A stretch of 62,000 nt of DNA from Branchiostoma floridae (Eukaryota; Chordata; Leptocardii; Amphioxiformes; Branchiostomatidae). Location: the NCBI RefSeq assembly GCF_000003815.2, contig NC_049982.1, positions 5,831,216-5,893,215 of the forward strand. The letters run 5' to 3'. Shown piece by piece: positions 1 through 12,700 of this stretch. Every line of letters begins with the position of its first letter. Position 1 is the first letter of the stretch. A model generated the notes under the pieces. The model made no database searches. It saw only the letters and a list, made by a program, of their open reading frames with translations, and was not told the DNA's origin. A program made the position numbers and the translations under genes.

Positions 1-53
1 CAAAGAAGACATGTCTTTATTGGTCCTCTACGATAGGTTATGTACGTCGGTAC

Positions 54-777
54 CTGTAATCCCCCAATGTCTTCATTGTTCTGGATTCTGTTGAAGTCGA
101 GAATCAGGTAGGCGGTGTAGAGATGAACCCCGATTTCCGCCAGAGCCAACAGGGACAGCACGAGCTCCACCACTCTCCAGAACATTTTGAAGTATTCCGT
201 CCCCAGCGTCAGAATGCGGCGCACTGGAAAAGTTTTTAAAAAGAAGAGTGGAGGCAGGTCAACCCCATGAAAAATATGTAAAATTTGCTGTATCCGGTAA
301 ATTGCATTATTGTATAGCCAATAATGTATTATCATAGCTGACCAATGAAAAGTCCCCATTTACTGTCGTTATGACGCCATAACGTTCTATAAGCGTCACT
401 AGTGGTGAATGATAAGATTCAGCTTCGCTCACTCGGTGATTTATTCGGTGGATATAACAAATGGCCAGGCTATGACATCGCATACCCCTCGGTCGGATCA
501 TTACCCCTTTAGTTAGGATTACATCATTTTTATAACTGTTAATGGCCACTTGAACAATCCTGTTTCTATCATACTCTATGATTTATTTAAAGGCGACATA
601 ATTATTTAAAGACGAAATAATTGGAGGAGAAACGTCTAGGTTCAACAGTTCGAAATGTTCTTATATCTCACCTTCACGAAATGTGAGATACAGAGTGATG
701 AGAATAAAGACTCCATGGCATCCCAGCTGAACGAAACCCCAGGCTGTCGTGTAGGGGTACAGCCGGACCACCATGAT
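54..777 (-). CDS. Channel helices S2 and S3 (exons 672-777 and 54-223), gene continues left
   Basis: The 106-bp exon reads [19 protein letters not shown] and [12 protein letters not shown], matching channel helix S2. The next exon reads [40 protein letters not shown] and ends [14 protein letters not shown], matching the F-W-x-x-x-x-x-x-x-x-x-x-A-I pattern of S3. The exon ends at 54 with a GTACCG donor. Helices S4-S6, the pore loop and the tail must be in exons beyond position 1. The 106-bp exon is easily missed because it is short, but it is required to keep frame between 1103 and 223. Confidence 0.85.
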
Positions 778-3700
778 CTGGAAAGAAGAATTGTGCAACT
801 CTTCCTGTATCTGCATCTAAATCTATATAGCCGGTATCATATCCCTTCGGCATAACGCACCAGCTTCAGTAGTCGTCAGCCATCTTTGCTTAAAGCTGTA
901 TTATTCTTATTGTCTGGAAACTTCACCTTATCCGTTTGTGCGAGGTTTTTTCCATACCATACCCCAACCTGTTGCCAACAGTAACACAGCATGTAACATC
1001 TTTTAAATAATGAAAATGTTTTATACAGTATCTAGATTCTAAACTAGAACAATACTAGCTGAGAGTGGCCGACATGAAATTAAAGAAAAATCTAAATCCT
1101 ACCTCGCCTTGGGTATAGGCCTTTCCTATTATGGTGAACTCAGCTAGTAAGGTTAAGATGGCGAACAGGTTTGCGTTTGCATTGTACACGATGAACTCTA
1201 TGAAGACTGCCCTCGTGTTGTCATCGATCCAGTCCATTTCCTGCAGTTCATCTATAATGTCCATGTCGGCGTCGCTGCTGTTGGACAGCTCTACAATGTA
1301 CCCTCCGCCGTAGTAGGTGCCATGTTCACCGGTGTCAGGCACAGCCGCTGCAAATGCCAGTAAACCAGTGTGCTGTTTAGTATATGAAGCCTTATGGAAA
1401 GTTGACACAAATATCGAAGTGAAGTAGAAGATTATTGAAGAGTAAAGCCGACACTTTGGTAAATTGATATTTTATAATAGAGAGCAACCCATATGCTAGT
1501 ATGTATTAATGTTATGTATACATGTATGCATCTCCCTATAGGGACAGAATTAAAAGTAGATATTTATACGTTTGTTATAGTTGGGTTACATGTGTACAAA
1601 ATCGAAGCTAAGTTCAGTTCTTACCACTTAAAGATGCGTACTGGTACATCCATGGCACTTGGAAGTCGGAAACGTTCTCCCAGCTGGCTTCATCAAAGGT
1701 CACGTTCTGAGGTGTCCATCCGACGTCATAACTGCTGACGTCAGTATTCCACAGGCTGTAAGGCTTGTCACAGTCAGTCATCATCCTCCACAGCGGAGAG
1801 GGGACGCTACAGCTGTCGTCTGGAAGTACAGTGCTTTCGTCTTAAGGACATCTTTTCCTTAGTGCTATAGGATCTTTGGAGCCTATTTAGTCCAGGAAGA
1901 TTAGCTGAGCACAAGTTTTTTGTATGTCAGCTAATGGACTAATAAAGCATTCAAAGCATCAAATAGTCTGCTTGTATCGATACCCAAAAAATGATTTAAT
2001 ACCCCCCCCCCCCCCCCAAAAAAAAAACTGCTTGCATCAAGGGAGTAATATTATTGCACCATTTCCGCCATTTATTCATATCATCTCAAGACTGGTGGGT
2101 GGCCCAAACAGCTTTTGAAAAAAAGTTGACTTGAATACGTTCGCCGTGGCTATGAAAGTCCACTCGTGGAGCGCGTTCATAGGTTGAAAGTCACCATCTG
2201 GATGTACTTGAGACGCAAACACATTTAAATTTTAGGAAATCCCGAAACGTAATAATGGTATATCTCAGTGCAAATGTACAAATACCTAGTACGTAGCACA
2301 TGGATTATACGAAATGTAACACGTACTTATCTTGACCCGTATTTGACGGAGCCTGGGACGCCCGACGAGGAAGGAGCTGGTGTCCGTTAGGAAGCCCGGC
2401 CTGCTGAACTCATCATCATTGTACCATCTTACGTCGTGAAGATCCGAAACCACGTTTTCCCTGACAAACGTCCAAAACGTTGTAGAATCATTGACCTAAA
2501 AAGCAAAACAAGATGAATAAAACATAAATTCCGAAATGCTAATTCATCTACCATGCTTGTATGCCTGTTTGACATCTGCTTCTGTATCTACGAGTATAGC
2601 CGGTATAACCGACCTTTGGTGTAACACACCAGTACATGGCCCTGAGGCAGCTGGCTGCATGCCCCACAGTACGTGATGACGAGTTCTATTGTAAGATAGC
2701 CGGGTTACCCTGTCTATCACTAACGCTGTTATATGAATAATGAAAACAATATGCGTAGAAAATCAGGTAAAGAATGATTATTCAATCCTGATAAAAAAAA
2801 AAACTAAAGGCATTGGTTATTGATACCTTTTTATATCTGTACTATTTCCAAAAGCTATCATGCATCAAACGATTATCGTTTTCCAACATAACAGAATTAT
2901 CACTACATCTTTAAACATCCATACCTTTGAGAACGGATAGACAACTGTGTTGCGAAGGTGGGTGGACATGTGATACATGTAATTGCCTCTGCTACCGTTC
3001 GCTATGACCAGTAAAAGGATGATGTAGCTGGTGTAGAACACAAAGTCGTGACAGGCATCCCTCAGGCCCAGCTCTATGAATCGCTGTTCCCTAGCAACCG
3101 CTAGTCTATCTTTTCCCGGAGGTGCAATCGGTCTGGTGGCCTTCTTGCCGAAAACGTCTTTAGTCTAAAAATAATTGAAATTTGGGACGCAGTGAAATAT
3201 AAACATGACTTGTCCAGAGTCATGTGTAGTAATTCATATCAACACCAGAATCATAATAGCTGTGTTTTCAATAGGCAAGCAAACGGTATTCTGGGTGTCG
3301 TATTTGTTAGCAAAACATCTCTGTTTGGTTCCTGTAAAAATACATCAGTGAGAAACTTTTAATTCGCTTAAACTTAAACAAAAACGACAGCGCAATCAAT
3401 TATCATCATCGACAATGGGGTTAGTGAACAGAAAAACGATCACACAATTCACGAACAAGAATTAATTTCTGAACATAATCATGATACCACATATTCAACA
3501 TAACTAAGCATGTGACATTGAGGAATAATTTAAATCAAGTAGGTAAGGAACTCACGTTTTCAGCCTGCAGTCCAACAAACACCTCATCTTCGTGCAGCGG
3601 AGATGGGGGAACGTCGTCTTCCAGCGAGTCTGGTTTCTTCATTTCAACAAATAACGAGAAAAAAAGAAAAGAAAGAAGAAAACATATACGCATCTTATTG

Positions 3701-6700
3701 AATGATCGCTTTTACGTCCCTAAAAGATTTAATCATATTTTGACTCTCAGTAGTCAGACATTTCTACTGCATATGACAGATGCAATTTGATAAACATGGG
3801 TCGAGTTGTTGATGGCTGTTACTTCGTATCCGAAGATCAGTGGGCAGGGTGGGTTTGAGCGACCAATCCGCCTGGCCTGCACGTGACTTTTTAAGGCGAA
3901 GGAGGGATGTGCACTTCCTTCTCTACCCTCTCGTCTACTGGCGCACTTAGTCCCACAAGGACAGAACTATATGTCACGTAAGACGGCCCCAGCAGATGCA
4001 GGTTTATTATTTGGAGTTTCCGTCTCCTAGGAGGACTTCGGACCAAGGATGCAAGGGGTTCCTCCTACCCCTGATTCGTGTGCCATGGCGGGTGCGTCAT
4101 GCCCGAACATGCCCCTAAGGCCAACCGCTGCCACAAAGGCCTGTCACTACGACTAGCCGCAGCTAGGTACTCATTTACACCTGAGTTAGGTGAGTTGTAG
4201 TCATACCTTGATTATCAGCGCGAAGAGGAAACCTATCAGGAGAATCTTGATGGGTTGGGAGATGGCCAAGTCGAAGATGAATGATGTCAGGAATGTAAAG
4301 ACCCACGCCTCGGCCTTCTCCCGTCCGTACTCGAACCCGTACAACATGGTGAAGAAGGCAGATACGGAACACGTGCCCAATACAAGTAGCCATCCTGTAT
4401 GAAGCAAAAAGCGCAATTTCATCAACTTTATTTGCTTATTTACAACTACTGCACAAGAATCCAGGCTTTGTACTTTTTTCTATAAATTATGCAGGGTATG
4501 TTAGCCAGTTTCAAATTTCGCTGATTGATATAAAAAAAATCCATTGATCGTCAGTCACGGGAAATATGCCCGGAGCAAATTAAGTACAGTAATGGCAGAT
4601 CTTATGCCTGACAAATCGGAAGGCAGTTGCTATGACCGTCTCCAACGGACGTAATGGGCTGGGTGATCAGAGAATTCTCTTATGGGAGGGGCGCACACTT
4701 GCTAATACGGCGACGATAGCATTCTCACCGAAGAAGACGCACCACCAGGTAAAAGGCGTTTCTTCTTTTTCTTTGCCAGCTGAGCCATTTTCTCGGATAG
4801 GTCACTTTGCATCACTGAAATACAAGGTAAAAAACTCCAGAGTGTTATTTTTTAACAATGGCATGTCTAATAGCTTAACGGATGTTGTTTCAAAGCCGAC
4901 AGGCATTAGTACTGGAACAGCATGTAAATGTCTAGTAAGTAGGTTTGACATTAAACTTCTAATGACCACCAAACCCTGCATGGCACAATCAATGATAGGA
5001 ATATCATGACACGCAAACGAAAATAAGCATATATACCGAGAGTATCGGAGTTTTCCTCTTCCCTACTGCTGGCAATATTCTCAGGGGGTTCAATTTGGTC
5101 TACTTTGACAACTGTTTGCATGTTCCCGTCGCTGTCTGTAGGGGTGCGTGTGTCATCGTCTTCTGGTAACGACGTGACTTGGTAGACCTCTGATTTCCGA
5201 TCATCCCTGCTGAATGACATACCTGAGGTGGATCTACCGCCGGCATTTTCCCTGAGCACGTTTTGCTTGTCAGCTGCATGTAAGGTACATTTTACATAAG
5301 TGAAGCGGAAGTGGTATCAAACTAGTTTAGCTCACTAAATTTCGAAAGAGCTGTGCTTCCACTGGAGACATAGAAGACAGACAAGTAGCGTGCGTAGTCC
5401 AGTGGTTAGCGGCCCTGCCTCTGGAACTAGAAGCCGTGAGTTCGATTCCGGCATGCACGCTACCGGAAAGGGTTGCAGTCCTTAGGACGGGACGTTAAGC
5501 CGTGGTCCACTGTCCATTGTGCTTGTCGTAAAGAGCTAGGGGAATTTCCTCGGTACAATGAACCTGTAAATAACTGCATATAGCGTCTGCCCTCTCTGTA
5601 ACGACCAGTGGAAGACTAGCTCTTCAGTGAGCTAAAACTGGTTCGAGATCACTTTCTTTCACAACGTGTTCATTGTACGAGAAAATTCCACCAGCTCTTT
5701 TCAACAGTCAAGCACAATGAACCGTGGATCACACTGTCAGCTTAACGCAGTAGCGAGCATGTCAAGTGAGCACACAGCCAGAAACAAGCTAACGGCTTCT
5801 TGTTCCAGAGACAGGGCTACAGACACTTTCTTTGTTATCATTACTCACGTAAAATGTAAAAAAAGTTAACGCTAGTTCACCTTTATTCGCGGGGTAACCT
5901 ATATCCGTTGTACCTAAAAATGGATATTTAGGGATATCACAGAGATGGACAGTAGTTTCAAATTACTTTTTTTCAATATAATACAGTTTGGGACCACCGT
6001 CAGTCGACTTGATATCCCAAAATACATTGGTGTACAACTTTATACAACGGATAAAGGTTACCCCGCGAATAAAGGTGAACTAGCGTTATCCTCCAACAAA
6101 TAAATGAAAAGACAGATGCGAAATTTTCTTCCAAGCCGAGGATGCCTAGCTGTTTGGGATGCCATAAAGCTCAGGTTGACTCGCGGATGATTTGGCACGC
6201 AAACACCGGTACCAGAGATGTTTCTTAGTTCATCAAAACAAGCAGAAAAGCAACTTTACCAGTGCTGATTTTTCTGGAACGTCTGACGGCGCAGTTCCGG
6301 AAAATTTGGACGATGAGCAAATTTACCGGAATCACCATCAGAGCACTCTGGATGCCGATCATGATCTGTAATTATAAGCATGTCACGAAAGATAAGATCA
6401 GAAATCGACCTGAATACAAATAGGCCGTGTAGGCTGAACTAAACAGACACTGTGATCTGTGCATTCATCCACTGATGTGAAATGTGAACAGATGCGAGGT
6501 GTCTACGTCCACATGTGGGCAGGACTTGGCATCTTCGTGATTTTCAATACAACATTTTGTGTTTTGCCACTCTTATTAGCTCTAGACCTAGTACGTTAAA
6601 CAAATAAGTGCAAATGTGAGTAGCGATATATAATTACAACAACGTACCTCTCCCCATGAGATGGGGAACTGTACCTCAAACCCCAGGATGTAGACTGGAG

Positions 6701-9700
6701 GCGGCTTTTGGAAAGCTGCACCTCCACCGAAGAACATGATGTTGGCGAGCATGGTGCACATCAGCAGGGACAGGCAGCAGGAGACTCGCTGTACACGGGT
6801 GAATAGGCTGAAATATTACAAAACAGACCGTTTTTAATTCCTTTATTAGGAAAATCTAAGTCTAATTGCATGTGGAGTATCAAAGAAAAAAGGTATTACT
6901 ACGTTATCAGTAGGAAAGGTAACCAGATTTAGTAACCTTTCTTCAGCTAGTCTTCAGCCAATCAGCGTGCGCTCCGGGCCATGACGTAATTTTCCCGCGG
7001 GCCCGCTCCTTCCATGCCAAGCTATCTCTACATTCATTTTCAATGCGAATTTTGGCTCTATATCTGCTTGGAGAACAGTTCAAAGGTCAAAATACGTCAT
7101 ATCCGCCTTCTGGAACCCTTCTGGAAGCATGGGGAAAGCGCTGAAGCCATTTTTGAGCCGCGAAAAACCACCAGAATCAACACTTTCTGGCCGGAATGAC
7201 GGCCGAATCGTCAGGTAAACGGTCCATTTCTTCATTTTTTTATGTAATTTGACTGGTCTAACTTGTTATTTTCAAGGAATTTGTCGTAGTTTTTGCTGTT
7301 TTTCCGTGATTGTTTGGGGTGTCGTGAGTCGATTCCGCCATTTTGTCTTTGTTTGTCTTTCGATGCAAAGAATTTTTGAGTTTTTGAAGTTGACCAGTTG
7401 CTTGCTCGGGGATAGCTAGCCGCATTGTTAGTGCACGGACATTTGTACACTTCCGGGTTGTTTTTTCGTAGGAAAAATGATTTTATTTGCCTTACGCGGC
7501 GGGTTAAACCAAATCTACAAATTTTCTTGAATGAATCAAAGTCTCCACCATGCTTCTACATTGTTAGTTTGGGGCTGATGGTGTTCTAGAAAATTTCCTC
7601 CTTTTTTGAACGGGTAGAACCCGCAATTTTAGCGATAATGGCTAAAGGTGGGGAGGGGGGCGTTGTTCTGCGGAGATCGCTATGGGCATGAGTCCTGCCA
7701 TTTTTTATCTGTAATTTTCAATTGCATATCATTTTGACACAATCGTGAATAAGTGTGACTTCTGAGATCATTTGTGGCGACAAAATTGATGACTTGAATG
7801 ATTTTTTTTAAGGCCATTTTAGACTTCAGTTTTTGGGATGGGTTCATTGATTGTTCCTTTTACTAGTATTTGTAAAAATGCTGTACTTTAAGTCTATTTT
7901 GCTGGACTTACTCTGTTGTAATTGTAGGTAGATTTGTATGTTAGTAAATATTAAGCAGACATGTAGGAATTGACCTGTATAATAATATGTGATGGTAGGA
8001 CTGTGGCATGGTTTGTATGCCACTCAAAATGTGACAATTCTGAAATATTGTGCTTGCCCATAGGTGACAAAATGGACCACTGCTACCAACTGAAAAGAAG
8101 ATTCAGACTATGTGGAAGTGACAACAACACTTACCAATGATGTGGTACATCATATGGAGCAGTTTCTGAACCTCGTTAGGATTGATCCATCTGCCAACCT
8201 AATTAGTCTGTCACAAATTACCTTTGTTAGATATAAGAATCACCTCAGTATTGTGCCGTCAAAGAGGCAAAAGTTAATGAAGATAGTTGTGTAGGGACCA
8301 TATAAAGTTCTTAGTGCCCTAATTTTATTGGTTTATATTTGTATGACTACGGTCCTCAGTGTTATATCAGTGTTATATCACCATAAGATAAGTTAATGTG
8401 GATATGTTGTGTTAGGACTAAATGAAGTTACCAGTGCCCTGTGGTATCTGTTTTGTACATCATTTATATTTGTATGACTATGTTCCTCAATGTTATGCCA
8501 CCAAAAAGGCAAAGGTTAATGTTGATACATGTATGTTGTGTGAGGATGTTTAATCAATAGAGACTCTAAGACAGTGCTTTATGGTGACCGCCGTACACTA
8601 CCTGTTTTTTCAATGATTTATATTTATATGACTATATGGTCCAAGTGTTGTGTGAAAGCCTCAACATATACTAGTACATGTAGTATGCGTAACAGAACAA
8701 GGACTACAATATGATGAGTGTAATAAGTTTAAAATTCTGTTGTACATAAATGTTTTTATTTATGTTAACAACATGAGTGTCAAAAATAAACATTGTTCAT
8801 ACGACTACACAAGATGTGTTTACTATAAAGTCTATTAATAAGTCTATTACTAATAAAGTCAATACTACAATATTGATAGTAGGGCTCCTCTCCCATATAG
8901 TATAGTATATATATTCCATCCAGAGGTTCTAAAGTTATCCTATCCAGAAATATTCGGAAACATAAACACACACTCAGATAGACACGCAGACACCAAAAAA
9001 TAATGAAAGTAACAATGTGAAACTGTAATGTGCTACCAAAAGACAAGAGCAAACAGATTTCATCATGTGTCAACCACTTCCTCAAAGTTCCTGGATCTTC
9101 CTGGTTTCGGCGGCCATCTTGATTTGGGGTCAAATATTGGGGTCATGGAAATGGCGCCCTCTGATTGGCCGAAGGAAGGTTACTAAATCTGGTTACCTTC
9201 CCTACTGGTTATTATACAGTAAGTATTTTAGGTAGGCAGTGTTAACAATGATTGATCTAAAAGATGTGATCATCACTTTGTGTTAAAAATGTTGGGACAT
9301 AAAGCTGCATTGCATTTGTAGGTATTTATGATGTTAGTCGATAGTCCCCGACCAAAAAAGAAGTTAAGATATAGCCGGAGCCGAACTTCTGCTCACAGAA
9401 TACACCCAGGTTCATCACTGATGTACACGCACCTCGTTGCCGGCCGACCAATCACAGAAAACCACAGATGGTCATCGCGGAAGTCTTTTGCCGTCTTGGT
9501 GGAGAAGAGACGACCGAAGCGGATCAGATCGTCGTGAGTCGCCTTGTACAACTTTCGATCCACTTTTCCGTCACCCTCTTCCACAGCCAGCCAACTGTTA
9601 TATTATAACATCATGAACAAGTTTACCGATAAAATCAATGTATAAAGGCAATACAATATGTATAGCCTTGGATGGAATACGGTGAGGTATGCAAAACGGC

Positions 9701-12700
9701 CAGATTTGCCCCGAAACAAGTAAGAGAAACTATTCTTTTGTTGTTGGTGTTGCTTAGCATATACAATTAATGAAAAAAAAAACATGAATATTGTGAAACG
9801 CACAGAACCTGAATCTAAAACATGATGCAATAACAAACCTTTTGCACAGGAAAGTGTGCCTATCAGCCTCTTGAAGGTCCGTGACGATGACTTGGTCAAG
9901 GTACCTAGGTTACGACACAACCAAAGGGGTATACATAAATATGACGTTACCAAAATGGGTAAAAAGTCTCAAATAACATTCTTTAGGAACAATTATAAAC
10001 AGTCTTAGGTGCCATAAAGTGAATATATTGCAATTGGATACATGCCTATAACTCATCTTGATATCAAAATAGAATCCATGGAACGAAAATACTCAATCTT
10101 AATAAAATATCTTGTAGTGGAGAGAGGATCACCTTACCACGAGGGGTAGGGGCCATAGTTATTGTGCCAAATATGTATGGCATATATTGGTCCCAGAGGA
10201 ACGGGTGACGTCACCACGAATGTGTCAACGGCACCCTGCTTGAACGTGATGCGAGTTTTGTCTTCCAGCACATGCGGACCGGACTGACCCCGCTCTCCTT
10301 TCAGCACGAGGAACACCTGTGGCACGTGGAATATATTAGAACAATCTTTTTTGACACAATAATAGTACAGCCGTTTTTTTTTTGTATGACAAGAAAAATG
10401 TCAGCACTATGATTGAGTTTAACTTTTCGTTTGCATTACTGATTTTAAGATCTAAACATTCTTTGATGTATTTACCTTTGGTACAAAGTAAGGGTTTCCG
10501 CCTGTCGTAATTGAAGGTAATACTGTGTACGCTTTACAAAGTACAAGATAATGAAGATCAATATAAAATAAGAATGAGGAAAAAGACAAATGACATGATG
10601 TGTGTAATATTGTCACAAGTCTTGGGTTTCGCCCAGACCGTTGTACAGTAGAAGCCTCTTAATTGCACGACGGATTACCACAGACTTCTGCTCATTGCAC
10701 GGAATCCCCAAATCCCAAACCGGTGCGACCCAGGTAGATAACTTCGCTTTATTGCACCTCGCGGATAATTGCACGAAATACGTTGGCAAATGGATTGTGC
10801 AATTAAGCGGCTTCTACTGAATATAGTAAAGGCTCATGCTTCACCTCTGCGCTGGTCCCCGCGTTGGACTGAGGCCCCGTATACAACATGACTTCATACG
10901 TCTGACTGCCTCTGCTCGACCCTTCCAACACTGTAGCCCCCACCTTCAGAGAGACATGCATCATTAGAACAAAGATTTCAAAGAAGCAAAGCCATGATCT
11001 GCTGCACAATAATCTATATATGTGTTAACCTTTGTAAAGTATAGAGATTGCGATAGATTTGTGCATCACTTCCTAGCCCACCACCGTAAAAATTGAGATG
11101 CATCATGTTGCTGAAATACTATCATTATCCATATGTATAAATAGGGGTTTTGTTAATATCATTCTCTATCCTGGCGTGATTGCCTTATCAACGTACGAAC
11201 AAAATGTTACCTTCAATCCATCCTTTTTGTCCTCCCATCTTGCCCATATAACAATCAGTAAATATAGTCCAAACAGCACTCCAATGGTGATGACTACAGA
11301 CGGGTTCTCCATGATGTTAGTGAAACCTTGCAGCGCTGACAAGATGTTCAGGGAATTCGGCGCCACGAAGAACTGGAAGTCCGTGCCGAACGCGGTGAGG
11401 TGATCACACAAGCAATGCGTCAATGAAGTCGTTGTCAATGGACCAACCTAGAGAAGAATTATATATAAACTTGGGGTTTAACGTTAATCATATTGATACG
11501 CTAATTAGTATAGCATTTTTTGTGTAATATATTTCTATATTTGCCATATAGCCTCTTCTGTATCAAAGCTGTTGGTTCTTGTCTATTTATTCTGCTTTGC
11601 CTTTTAGTTGGTTCTTTGAGGTGCATTTTTGATAACAAGAGCTCTATACACACCTCACATCCATCCGAGCTCCACAGTTCTTGGCCGGTGTCAAAGAAAA
11701 GGCAGGTGGACGTGAAGATCTTGATGGTGTAGTTCAAGGTGAAGTTCTGTCCGTCATAGCCCAGTTCCAGAGCTTTTGATAGGTCACCCCACCTGACTGT
11801 GTCATCGTTGGCATTGGTGTCATTTGTGAAAGGCACGTGGTCCACCCCTGGAAACCAAACACATTTCACATATACGAAACAGTTACTATCTTTATTTTAC
11901 TAATCACTATCATACCACGAAAGGCTGCTATAATCATCAGTATTTTTATATGTAAGAGTTACATTGTGTGTAGATATGAGCATTGACTAGGCACATGGGC
12001 AGGTATACAGTTGGGGGCTAACAGAAATTGGCTACAGGGCCATTTTGTAGAATCATACAGTCATCAGCTGTTATTTGCACTGTTCATACTGTTTGCACTT
12101 TTGCAATTGAAGTTTTGTTTGATCAACAAGCACAATCTACTGACCGAGAAACAGTCGCTCCGATCCAGTCAGTCCCAAGTCACTGGCAGACAAAAGCCAC
12201 TGGAAAGGATCTGGCCGAAGGTACGAGTTGTTTCCTAATGGGATTGAGTACGGTGACTCGGCCGATGACGGGACGGTTGTTGCATCGTCAAAGTCCTGTC
12301 GAGAGGGGCCGCTGTTGATGCCCAGGAACAGACGGACGGGTATCCCTTCCACGTCGGGGGTTATAGTGACATGGACAGAGCTGGCGTCTTCAGTAATGCT
12401 GAAGTTATGTACCTGAAAATGTATTTCGTAGTCTATATACATGGTGCTCAGGGAATTAAAAGGCTCTGTCCGTAAAACTCAAGCATACGATGGTAAAACG
12501 TAAAAAAAGGAAAGATATCGATTTTCCCCAAAGTCCGATGGTGGTCTGGCCTTGGCCTAAACTTAAAGAAATTGAAAAAAAATCTGCCCTGTGCTTACTG
12601 GTTGCCATGGTAACGGCCAGTTTCTTAAATGTTGGATTTTCAGCAACTTCTTGCTTGTGATTTTATTTTTACAAACACCAGCTCTTAAACATTTGATTAT

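Noticed and set aside
1348-1408. Upstream extension of the TOP-domain open frame to a Met at 1408
   Set aside because: Splice phase and the TTTGCAG acceptor place the exon start at 1347; the extension is intron.
5390-5462. Functional tRNA gene
   Set aside because: A and B boxes are present, but no acceptor stem pairing or anticodon arm could be drawn, so it is treated as a SINE head.
7232-7450. Small open frames inside the 2.3 kb DNA transposon
   Set aside because: Lys/Asn/Ser-rich with no transposase motif; frame length is expected by chance.
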